A DNA stretch of 64,000 nt from Owenia fusiformis (lineage: Eukaryota > Annelida > Polychaeta > Sabellida > Oweniidae). This document shows positions 22,160 through 33,000 of this stretch, piece by piece. Location of the stretch: NCBI GenBank assembly GCA_903813345.2, contig CAIIXF020000006.1:21461936-21525935 (forward strand), read 5' to 3'. Within the stretch, counting starts at the first letter, position 1; every line of letters begins with the position of its first letter. The notes beneath the pieces are model-generated. The model was not told the origin of the DNA. It saw nothing but the letters and a program-made list of their open reading frames with translations, and ran no database searches. A program made the position numbers and the translations under genes.

Positions 22160-24859
22160 ATCAAGAACTGATGTTTCTTGGTATACATTTATATGGGTTT
22201 ATTTTGTTATGCTTTTTTCATGGAATATTCCATCAAACAATCAGTGTTTCATTTATCTATTAAAAAATGAAGCGAGGTTCGTTAGGTAGAAGACTTGCAA
22301 GGCAAGCCCACATGTAAATGGCTTTAGTTAGTGAGCTCCTACATATGTAATCTACCTTGATGGTTACAGAATTAGAGAATACAGATGGTTAGAATTCTAG
22401 ATTCTAACAAAAAAGATGTCACTGTTTATATCACCTCATTATTTCTGGATCTGGCTTTTCTTACGATTAAATAATACGATTCCATGGTATTTCTGATATT
22501 TGTAGTGTTTGAGAATGCAAATTATTTCCACTCAATAGCCAATGCATTAAAATCAGATAGCTGATAATGTTGCAAATTCGAGTATTTCAGACTCTCAAAA
22601 GCAATACGTAGATGAATTAATAGATTATTGTCAAGTACAATATAACACACCTTATGAGACTTCGCCGTATTTGGTATTGATTCAATTCGAAGCTTTAGTT
22701 AATGCAAGTAGTTAAAGTTAGCACTTAAAATCACTTACATAACATACAGATTAATACCAAAGTAACTGACATCAATGTATGGTAGGATTGTATATTCCAT
22801 GTTCGAGGGCGAACATCCTTTCATATGTGGAGGGAAGTGTTATATGCGCTGTTACAGTATTCCCCTTCTAAAAAAGTTCATACACAGCTAATTGATGACT
22901 TCCCACAAAGTAACATCGCCCTTATTACATTGTATGTGACAGGTGAAAGTGATGTAAAATAAACACGCCAAATAGAACTAATGTCTAGAAATAAACCGTT
23001 ATACGATCCACTGTAGATTCAGGTATTTCAATCTGAATAAGAATAAGCAAGCATTACAAGCATTATTTTTCACTCTTAATGGTGAAAATAAAAGTGATAC
23101 CCATATAGTGGCCAACTATGTTTAATTGCATCAAATTATAGGAATATGATTTTGATGAGGGATATTGATTTTCAATAAAGATGTTCTTGGGGTTACACTG
23201 ACATTAGACCGGCCTCCACATTCCAAGCAATTAAGAATACCACAAGACACTTAACTATACGATAGCATACTAGTAGAGTGTCTTGAACCCTAATTGTTTT
23301 ATAAAACACAACATGAATGCAAGCACTTATATCGCTCATTAAAATCATGAACCGCTAAAATCATAAGTTCTTAATGCACAACCCCTTGTGAATTAACTCT
23401 GAAATGCCTACCATATATCTTAAGTATCGGGACTTCTCAATGATTTACGTTACTACTGACTTAATAAGCCAATAAATGCAATTTGGAGATAAAATCGAGT
23501 AAAGTTTCAATTTCGCTACAGTACGCCCGCCTTTAGATTGCTCTGCCTCGCATTGATTCAATGTTCCCTGAGCAAGCATATAGAGAGGAAGTGATTGCTA
23601 ATGTCAACATCAAAAGCAATTCAAACTCTAGTTAGGGGAATCATAACGATTGGGAAAGCATTTTAATTGCCCCTCTATGGGTATTTAATTCATTATACCA
23701 AGACGCCCTACAGACGGTTCAATCGGTTGGAATGGTACTTTGCAACGCCATTGGAAACAAAAAAGTTCACAGTAACCCAACATGCTAAATGTTCGAATTC
23801 GTAAATAGAGACATAAAGTCATTGGATATTCCTCTGATACATTAAAAACCTATTTGATTCGAAGAGTAGATTTCTGTCCATGAGGCTAATAACCGATAAT
23901 AATTCTAAATTTCACTTTCCATACCATACCATACCATACCATAAGGTTTTCCATATATGGTCAAAGTAACCCCAGGGAGACAATTAACAATGACTGTCTT
24001 GGCCGCTTCAGATGAAAATATAAATCAAGCATTATTGGTACTTGTAATCCACCGATATAATCGTTCAATTTATTTTGATGGATCAATCGTGTTGAATAGT
24101 CTTATGTCGACCAGACAGTGCGGATTGTAATATAGGGTAGCAAGGAAAGAGTCAATAGAAAATTAAACCATTGATTTGTATTTTATCAATGAACACTTAT
24201 GGTGAAATTGTATTTTACCAGGTAAACAGTCCATCTCGTGGTCCGATTCAAAATGTTTAGCGTTTAGTATTAAAGCATGTTCCCTCAAAATGGAATCAAA
24301 GTTGCCTCTCTATTGCCAGTTCACTCAAATCATACATTATCTCCGCCTCCCAGTCGTAAACTAAAAGCCGTAAACGGGTCGATATAATTGATAACGAACA
24401 AGGAGCAATCAACCTAAAAAATTACTTGAAATTGCATGCGAACAGGTTAGGCATGAAGTCAGAAGTAATTTGGACGTGAAATTCAGTATTCAAACGCAAT
24501 AAATATATTAAATTCAATATTTTCTTAATTGTGAGCCAAATTTCCTATCTTGGGAGATCATGGCCAACTATATCAGTTTCCTCTCCAAACCCCTGATGAG
24601 TTCTTCATTAGTTTCGATATGGCCTTTGAATTTAATGAGCGCCCAATTTTAAAACGCCAAAGCTGATATTGCCTTTAAATCAGAGAACAAGAAGTAGTCC
24701 TCGGTATAAACATGCATGAAAGGCGCTTATCCAATTTGTGGAGGAAACACACTTGTGTTCTTAGCTGAGAACATGGGTGCAATCCAATTTTATGGTTGAA
24801 AAGCTGATTGAATCCAATTAGGTACACAGATTTCTTAGAGAACTTATGTACATCATTAT
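22160..24859. other. intergenic DNA with a short CCATA microsatellite
   Basis: A five-unit run of CCATA lies at about 23919-23943. No supportable genes or RNA genes; a few short random frames only. Confidence 0.4.
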
Positions 24860-25283
24860 CGAACTCCTATGCAGTGTCTCGGTATAGACACTGCGGCGGG
24901 CAGATTATGGAATCCCCAAAATTTGGGGAAGATAGTCCCCCTTTTTGTCACAGATGTACTTGTTTTTCACACAACTTATAAAATATATGTTCTTTTATGT
25001 TCACCAATAATTATTTTGTCAAAATATTCCAAAATCAATGAAATATAAGAGCAAATCCCCGTGGAAGGAATTCTGAGTATAAATTTGGGTTGATAAAAGT
25101 TTACCGCACGTGTTGTTCATTAGTTAATACGCGCAATTCAACCAATGAAATTGTCTAAATTTTACAATCACGCGACCTGAGCATGGGACTAGAACCAATC
25201 ACGTCAGTTGTTTATTACGATGTTACCATGCTTACGGTGAGACACCTGCCCGCCGCAGTGATATATCACTGCACGGGAGTTCG
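24860..25283. mobile_element. 424-bp MITE with 9-bp target duplication and hairpin-bearing ends
   Basis: Direct repeats CATCATTAT flank it at 24851-24859 and 25284-25292. The inverted ends begin CGAACTCC and contain CACTGCGGCGGGCAG; each end also holds its own small hairpin (CAGTGTCT/AGACACTG on the left, GCAGTGATA/TATCACTGC on the right). The interior has CCAAT boxes and a CACGTCAG. No coding frame. The duplication length is in the range of Mutator-like elements. Confidence 0.8.
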
Positions 25284-25373
25284 CATCATTATCTGCAAAG
25301 ATTGAAAGTAGCCATCGTGTTTGAAGATCTCATGGTGCTATTACACTGATGTCGCTGAATAAAGGCAAATATC

Positions 25374-25553
25374 AAGGAGGATTGGCTCCCAGAGTGCACC
25401 ACCGATATTCTGTCCCATATATGGTAGCGTGACCTTTGACCTTGTTGACACGTGACAGGTTTGAAACCATTTTGAAACCTGTGAGGTCAAAGGTCACCGC
25501 TACCATATATGGGACAGAATATCGGTGGTGCATTCTGGGAGCCAATCCTCCTT
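25374..25553. mobile_element. 180-bp near-perfect palindromic MITE
   Basis: Two arms of about 72 bases pair almost perfectly: AAGGAGGATTGGCTCCCAGA, then GATATTCTGTCCCATATATG, then GTGACCTTTGACCT. Flanks show GGCAAATAT on both sides in an imperfect 11-bp match. Same family as 9901-10191. Confidence 0.85.
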
Positions 25554-25684
25554 GGGCAAATATTTAACATTAGCACTAAGGTATGACGACACAATGTACA
25601 CAATGGAACTACAACCGGTGACAAGGACACAAATCTCAACTTCCACAAATCGTCGAACACACAAAGAAACGGTCTCGAATGACT

Positions 25685-25920
25685 GCGATCGCACCCACCC
25701 TACGCCTATGGAATAGATAGGATAGATAGAAGAAAAAAGAGCTTTAAAATGTTTTTTTATTTGAAGCTTCTAGCTCAATTTTGAAGAAAGTTGCACATCA
25801 ATTTTTGTAAAATTCAAAACAAATCCTAAAAATGGTGGATTGATTATGCCACGATCGCACACCCCCTGACTGAAAACCGATTTTTTAACGATCGCACCCT
25901 CCCCCTGACTGAAAGCTGGC
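25685..25920. repeat. degenerate repeat of CGATCGCAC motif
   Basis: CGATCGCACCC-type motifs occur at about 25685, 25853 and 25890, the last two followed by CCCCCTGACTGAAA. A related CCCCCCTGATTGAAAACC is at about 8594. Confidence 0.4.
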
Positions 25921-26024
25921 CACGCCCCTATATTCCCGTCGGTTCTCCTCATTACCCAATGTGAAATGGATTTACGGAATGAGACAATAGTTCATTTCAT
26001 GATACAACATATTACTATGTATTT

Positions 26025-26378
26025 GCACACGACACCCTTGGTTAGTGGGCGTATCAGTACCTCTATCAAACTGTGTTGAAGGGCAACTAAAACATATAAT
26101 TCCATTTGCAATAACATTGTGCTATATATGAAAGAGGGGCATACATATTTGCGCACGACACCCTTGGTTAGTGGGCGTATCAGTACCTCTATCAAATTGT
26201 GTTGAAGGGCAACTAAAACATATACTTCAATTTGCAATTACATTGTGCTATATATGAAAAAGGGGCATACATATTTGCGCACGACACCCTTGGTTAGTGG
26301 GCGTATCAGTACCTCTATCAAATTGTGTTGAAGGGCAACTTAAACATATACTTCAATTTGCAATAACATTGTGCTATA
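26025..26378. repeat. 126-bp tandem satellite, interrupted by a transposon
   Basis: Three copies with period 125-127 (GACACCCTTGGTTAGTGGGC at 26031, 26158, 26283). The third copy breaks off at gtgcta and its continuation, tatgaaagaggggcatacat, is found at 28980, after the inserted element. Confidence 0.85.
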
Positions 26379-27384
26379 CAGGGTGTCCCGAAAGTATGCC
26401 CCCCCCCCTAGGCAGACATATACACTGTATGTACAGAGATCGCCTAGTATTAAAAGTGGGTGATCAAAGACTCGACAAGATGCGCAAAATTCAAATATCT
26501 TGTAACGGTTATTTTTAAAAGATTTATTTGTGTTTATATTACACGTTTCTGGTGATTCAATAAGGTTTTGTAGGCACAAGAACACCCATATGCTTTGAAA
26601 AATATATATTACTTTGACCATTTTTCGTATATAAGATTGATTTTACGATGTAAAGATATAAATGCGATATAATATGTGCTGTTTTAATGAAAAAGCTTTA
26701 AAATATCAAAAACAATAGAAGATTTTTACTCACTTTTTTTATACTTAGGTAGGGTCTTGGGCTTCCATTTGACCATGATAAAGTCCACGTTTCCTCTTAA
26801 ATAACATGGAATAAATATTTTAACACAGAAATGAATTGATCGGCCTATAGCGTGAGTTTCAGCAGATCATACACTATATGCTTTAAGAGAAGAAAAAATG
26901 GGGTTTCATGCAAAATGTATGTCCAAATTAAAATAAACATGTACATCACCGTTCATTGATTCATTCGATTAAATGGTCACTGTGTGCGTATATTTTGTTA
27001 TTCTGTCTATGTTTGAATACAATATGATATGTACACTGTACACTGCTAAGAGAAAAACCTCTTGAAGCGTAACACCTTATAAATGGAACAGTTTTTAAAG
27101 TCACATTTCAGTCCATTTATTTTACCCTCTGATTCCAAGGTATGAAAACTTAACACCTTGGCATCCAAGAAGATTGTCGAATTGTAATGCAAGAATTGAA
27201 TAAATCATAAATGAAAATGTATGTCACTGTATCATCCATTGTCATGATTGTGGTTGTTATGGACATGGGGTCTCATCATAAACTTATTAAATCTGAATTG
27301 TACACTTTCTATTTCATTGGGGAGTTAAATCATTCTTTTGCAGCAAGGTATCAATAAGTTATAGAAAAATGTAATGACCTTCAG

Positions 27385-27510
27385 TAGATGCCAGTAGTCA
27401 GTTCCCAGTTTCACCACGAGGTGGCTAACTTAGGTCATATGTAAATGATAGGTATAGGGGAAAGCTGCTCTATAGTTCAATATTCAGAAGATTTATTGAT
27501 CAATTTTCAA
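27385..27510 (+). repeat. second copy of the CCACnAGGTGG dispersed repeat
   Basis: See 16128-16260; here the core is CCACGAGGTGGC. It lies inside the 2.6 kb transposon. Confidence 0.5.
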
Positions 27511-27687
27511 CTAAGGTGTATAGGTGATTAGCTTGAAAATGTTAGAATTGTATGTAATCGAATGCAAAATAAACGCCCAGTTGGCGTTTTTAGAGAAACA
27601 AAGTGAAATAAATACTCTGCTATTCTAGACAGCGTTATATGGATGGGCTGAGGAAAAGTTCCAGTTTAGGCTTTGGTCATATGTACA

Positions 27688-28020
27688 TTAAAGATTTGTT
27701 TGATTTATAATTAAAACCAAATCTTTACTTGTCAAGCTCATACATCTTCTAATCATTCTAAATTTGCCTCTATTTTCAATAATCTTTCTCATCTTCATCA
27801 TTTCATCTTCATGATGTTCTATAAGGTGATTTATAATGTTTTGAAATTTAACAGTTCGTAGTGAAGGACAATAGAAACATGTAAATCCAACCACTCTGAA
27901 ATGCAAAGAACATATCATTAGAATCCACATGGTAAAATCACTCACTTGGCTGATCATAATTTTTTTTATAACATCCTCCTTACTCGATGCTGAAGGGGAG
28001 TTGGAACGTCCGATATGCAT
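27688..28020 (-). CDS. 110-codon ORF with a possible zinc-finger-like motif, inside the transposon
   Basis: Starts MHIGRSNSPSASSKEDVIKK. In the middle, VGFTCFYCPSLRTVKFQN is followed by IINHLIEHHEDEMMKMRKII, giving C-x2-C then H-x4-H spacing like a C2H2 or BED-type finger. A basic Met/Lys-rich helix follows. If real it would be a DNA-binding fragment carried by the element; it lacks any catalytic domain. It could also be the remains of a longer gene. No promoter or splice site is evident. Confidence 0.3.
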   Translation of the reverse strand: MHIGRSNSPSASSKEDVIKKIMISQVSDFTMWILMICSLHFRVVGFTCFYCPSLRTVKFQNIINHLIEHHEDEMMKMRKIIENRGKFRMIRRCMSLTSKDLVLIINQTNL

Positions 28021-28369
28021 GTAATGTTAAGTTTTATGTATATTAACCATACATGATATTAGTTTTGTGGTTTTGGCAATCTAAAAACAGAAAATTTTGT
28101 GAAAAATACATTTTCGTTCGACGGGTTTTTGATTTTGCTTCTTTTATCAACTCAGTTCAGGTATTTCGGTTGATTTAATCACTGAATCCTGTTACCAAAT
28201 GAATCTTGAGTCTCTTATACAGCATATGGAATACCATCTGTAGGTAAAATGACTTTAAACTGATAAAGAGAAGACAAACAAACATACCTTTCCTCCGACA
28301 TTTTGGATTTTGCGCATCTTGTCGAGTCTTTGATCACCCACTTTTAATACTAGGCGATCTCTGTACATA

Positions 28370-28935
28370 CAGTGATATACCAGTGTCGTCATAGTATGTG
28401 TCATATATCATTTTAAAGCTTATCCAAAGTTACATTGATTCGCCAAGTATCATGGTTCAACCCTCAAATGTGAAAAAATTACAGGCATTTCAAAATTTAG
28501 TGTTTGGTCAAAATTAAGTTCAATTTTACACCAAATCACTAGTCAATGTGTCCTCCCGGGCCATCTTAACAGCAGCAATTCTTTTCGGGTCGGATGGATA
28601 TTGAGTTGGAAAAAGAGAACGATGGGGGTAGAAACTCTAGGGAAACTGTTCTAAAGTGCCTTAACAGGTTTTAAGAGGGTTATAAAATTCTACACCCCTA
28701 TTTGAAGGGCTTTTAAGGTCATATCTGAAAAAAATTGCTGCTGTTTACATTGCCAAGGGGGGACTCATTGACTAGTAATGTCGTGTAAAATTGAACTTTA
28801 TTTTGACAAAACAGTAACTTTTAGAATGAGTGTAACTTTTTCCCATTTGGGAGTGAAACCATGATACTTGGCAAATCAATGTAACTTTGGATAAGCTTTA
28901 AAATGATATATGACACATACTATGAGGACATTGGA
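28370..28935. repeat. inverted duplication within the transposon's right end
   Basis: Arms 28388-28560 and 28750-28925 are inverse copies (for example AAGCTTATCCAAAGTTACAT at 28419 against its inverse near 28880-28900), around a loop of about 190 bases. It separates the terminal repeat from the subterminal inverted match. Confidence 0.75.
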
Positions 28936-29009
28936 ATATGTCTACCTAGGGGGGGGGCATACTTTCGGGACACCCTGTATATGAAAGAGGGGCATACATA
29001 TTTGTTATA

Positions 29010-29760
29010 TTTTTTTCCTAATTGCCAAATATGCCATGGTACACCTTGAATAATAAGAAGATGTAAGAGTTAGACTACTGTACACAACTGGTCTAGATCA
29101 AGTTTGAGACACTTATAATTTGCAGAACAAAAGGAACACTCGTGAAAAAATTAAAATAATTTCTCCATGTTTATCAGTAAAAAACAAGAGATTAAAAAGT
29201 GGAGATTAGAGTCCTTAATATCTAAGGATAAGTCTTTAGTCTGTAACGCTTTAGTTGTAAGTGTCTATCTTATAAATGAAATATCAATAGGGAAACAATC
29301 CTAGCCTAATACCATCTAATACACCCAAGGGATGGAACAATTACTTGTTTAATACACATCATTTTACTCTACAAATATTGCAGTATTTGCAGATCACCGG
29401 CTTAAGTGTATGATTAGCTCAGGAATTTGATATGATGTTGTTCCTGGATATAATAAATGGTCCTATCAAAGAGTCCTAAATTGACATAGCTAATAATAAC
29501 TCTGTGTCGCTGTGAAGAACAAATGACTCGTTTTTCAATACTCAAATCTGTTAGGACTTGGGAATAAGTATATCGGCCAATGAGATTATTACTTGTCTCT
29601 CTTTCTAAAGCTAACAATTAATCTAAGCTATAAATCCTCTGGATTTTTCGATGCCGTAAAGCAAATGCGTTTTCTGTTTCTTTACATCACCGATCGAATC
29701 TAGGACCACATGTTGAGAGACCAGCGTGGAATAGGGTTTTATATACATTTGCATTTTATA
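29010..29760. other. no feature recognised
   Basis: AT-rich, only short random frames. Confidence 0.4.
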
Positions 29761-29762
29761 TA

Positions 29763-30002
29763 CAGGGTGTCCAAAATAGATTGTACCCAAATGAAACGCA
29801 ACTAATTCTTCATATTTGTCTCACTACAATCAACAGGCATGGAAATGGGCAATGGTACAAAAACAAGCTTTTCTCTCAAATTAAGTTTCAGATCTTTCTG
29901 ATCATTGAGTTGGCAGTCCGATAAAAAATATTTCAGGAATATTCCTTCTTCCACATTCACAGAGTCATGTTTTTCTCTCGGTACAAATTTTGGGACACCC
30001 TG
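29763..30002. mobile_element. 240-bp Tc1/mariner-type MITE
   Basis: Ends CAGGGTGTCCAAAATAGATT and, inverted, CAGGGTGTCCCAAAATTTGT, both leading into TTGTACC, with TA on each side. No coding frame. It shares the first ten terminal bases with the 2.6 kb element but not the inside. Confidence 0.8.
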
Positions 30003-30004
30003 TA

Positions 30005-33000
30005 ATATTTATATTATATATTTATATAATCCAAGGGTAAACGTGTAAAAACAGACAGAACAATACTGCAATAGTCTGCAGGCTTGACTAGATGATCTTT
30101 TCAGACAATGACATATTATGTCTGGAACTTAAATCAGGCACTAGACATAGTATCTAATCTGGACAATGTAACGGACGTAATATAGACTCAACTCATTTCA
30201 TTTAAGCAAATGTTCAAATTGCATAATGTGTCTCAGGTGGGTAAGTGACACCTGTAAAAAATCAGTGGAATAGTTAAGGAGTGGATGTTAATATCAAAAT
30301 GGACACCAGTATATCAGTACTAATCAGTCATTGGATATACAATTTATTTATCCATTGGATATACAATACATTCATAAAATGTGAAATACTGATGAACTGT
30401 GTCTCAAATTAACTTAGAGTGGGTGGGTGTCTGAATCATATCTATCAATATATAGTTTATATAGTTGGCTTTCCTACATTTATTTCTTACAGTTGTCCCT
30501 TACTGCATTTATCAATAAGTCAATATTATAGCTATCTGTTGACTTGTTTCAGCTCAGTGTAATTGCATATCAGTTAAAGGATCATGTCAAGTTTTGACAC
30601 CCATCTTCCTGCTGTGCCATAGCCACTCAATATGTCTTGCTTTGAACTAGTCAGTCCTCTGTGTTACCTTTAATGTACCATATACTGTAAATATGTACTG
30701 GTACTCATTTGAAGATAGGAACTAGCTTACAAAAACCCTAATGCTAATAGTATAATAATTGTTCAATCTTCAATCAGACGCACTTGGTACCGTCAAAGTC
30801 CCTCTTAAACCAACGCATGCAAGAATCTCTGATTTATCACGGGACAAAATGTGAATTTTATATCACTGTTAAGTTTTTTCTCTTATCATTTCCTTTGTAA
30901 ATCATCATGCCAAGGTTGACTCTTGAATTATTTGAGAGTGAATCATGTTTACACAACCTAGTCACATTCATTAGACTTTGTGGTCGAATGGCTAGATAAT
31001 CTTTGAAAAGAAGATAAAAAAACAGTCTGCTTACATAACACTTGCACTGCATTTTGATTTCAGTCTTTTGCCTTTGTGAAAAGGGAAATTGTTTCTCCAG
31101 TGGATATCAATACAATTTCTAGGTACTTTTAGTAGCGATGGATACCCGAGTGGTGGTGTTGAACGTTGTTTGTGGTGACACCAATACTCATTCTGATTAA
31201 AAAGCTATATTTTTGAAAATATTGGTTAAGTTTTCTAATTTCCTCTTTGTGAGCATTGATATATTGATGCATCATGCTTGAGTAACGGCTAAGGTTACAC
31301 TTTGACACTGTAATGGAGTTATAAGCTGAGTACGTTAAGGCAAGAATGAAATAATGTTCTAAAGCAAGTCAAGACTGAGCAAACACATTTGAATGCCCCC
31401 AATGTTTCCAAGGGCTTTGTGTTAGCAATAAATCAAAAAGTGGGTCTCTAATATGTCTGTGTGTCTATCAATACTAATAAACATGTCAGTGTTTCATCTA
31501 GCAAAATTATTGAGCACATTGAAGATATTGGCGGATGCCAATCCCACTGCTGGATCCATGTCTACATTCATCTTCATAAGATAAAGCAAACATACACAAA
31601 CAACAACGCTTTGCTAAAATCATATTCAAGAAATTGGAACTAATTGGTGATCTTCTGATTCACTAAGCTACGAGTCGATGAACCGTCAATCTAATATCGA
31701 ATATAGATAAAGTTAGAGTAGGATGATGTTACTTTTATCAATTCATGGTATACTGTCTACATAACAGTATTGATATATCCCGCATTGTATTCTGTTATTT
31801 TGGAGTAATGTTCAACCTTAAGAATCAAAACTTTAGCGGAATTAAGGTGTTGTCTTAATTCAATTTTTGTCTGATAGTTTCAGACCTGACGATATCCAAA
31901 TGTAAGCTCAATGGAATCACCAATATTCAAAAGTAGATCCAGCAGTATCATCACAATAACATTCACATATTCTCTTTTTTAACAAAGAAAGAGATTATGG
32001 TGAACATTCTATCAATGGGTTCTGTGTTGTTACAAATGGTGGCAGCGGTGTATATGAAAACGCTGTATTAAACTTTTGTTCTGGAATAGTTGGTTGCTTT
32101 CTTCATATTTTCTTATAAATCCATGTGATAGCGTGGAGTCAATAGTCTGTATCATTTGATATTCTTTTTGTAACCTTAGCAGTATAAATTATTTTGTGAT
32201 TTTATCCGACATAGAAACTACTTAATACCATTAACTGTGCTTTTTTATAACAATATTTGATTAAGATAAGCAAAGTGAAATATATGTGAGGCAGTTTGTA
32301 TTTTGTTACCATTTTATTTAATACTTTAGTGTATGGTTTAATTGGTTTAAGCCAGAGCCTGTGACAAAGTTAAGTCAGATTTTATAACACATACAGTATA
32401 TCACTTGTTTAATTGAATTGAGTAAGAGTTACCCAACAAATTGTTATGGAACCCAAGAGAAAATAGTATGATAATGTAATCAATAACGAATCTCTATCTG
32501 CTTTGAAGATGCGTTTTGTACCTGCTTGATGCGTTTGTACCCTTCCCATGTGTTGATAGCTTAATGGGACACATCATTTGAAATATTAAAGTTAAGCTCA
32601 CCGTCTTAACCCGAACTAGTGTATTACAAAACAGATTCTCAACTTGGGAGTTAAAATCCACTCAGGATTGATAGCAAATAATTACTGAAGACACTGGGCT
32701 TGTCTGATATTGATGACATATGGTGAAAAGGTTAGATCACGACTAATCAAGATCGGCTTAAGAGAATACTAGAATCCTGATGGGCTATTATATCCTATTA
32801 CTGGGATCAGTGCCTCTTGGTTGAAGTCGAATTAGTTAGCATGAGATTAGGTATTGCTTGCGAAACTGAGTAAACAACAAAATTGGTACTAAATAGATTT
32901 TTGCAATCGATTGTGTATTTTTGACTTCCACTTGATATCTGAATAACAGTTGTATTTTATGGACTACTACTTTGGCTTTGCGTATTGTAATTGACCATTT

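Larger units (their letters stand above)
26379..28977. mobile_element. 2.6 kb TA-flanked DNA transposon inserted in a satellite
   Basis: Ends are CAGGGTGTCCCGAAAGTATG and its inverse, with poly-C/poly-G next to them and CTAGG(C/T)AGACATA inside, flanked by TA (26377-26378 and 28978-28979). Removing it restores the satellite exactly. A second inverted match lies inside: 26425-26500 pairs with 28285-28375. The only open frame of note is 27688-28020 on the minus strand. Ends and target fit Tc1/mariner-IS630-type elements, but no DDE transposase was recognised, so it looks non-autonomous or decayed. Confidence 0.85.

Noticed and set aside
26340-26621. Minus-strand ORF of 93 codons across a transposon end
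   Set aside because: It crosses the satellite/transposon junction, so it cannot be an ancestral gene.
28450-28470. tRNA-type B box (GGTTCAACCCTC)
   Set aside because: No matching A box or cloverleaf around it; it lies in the arm of a palindrome.
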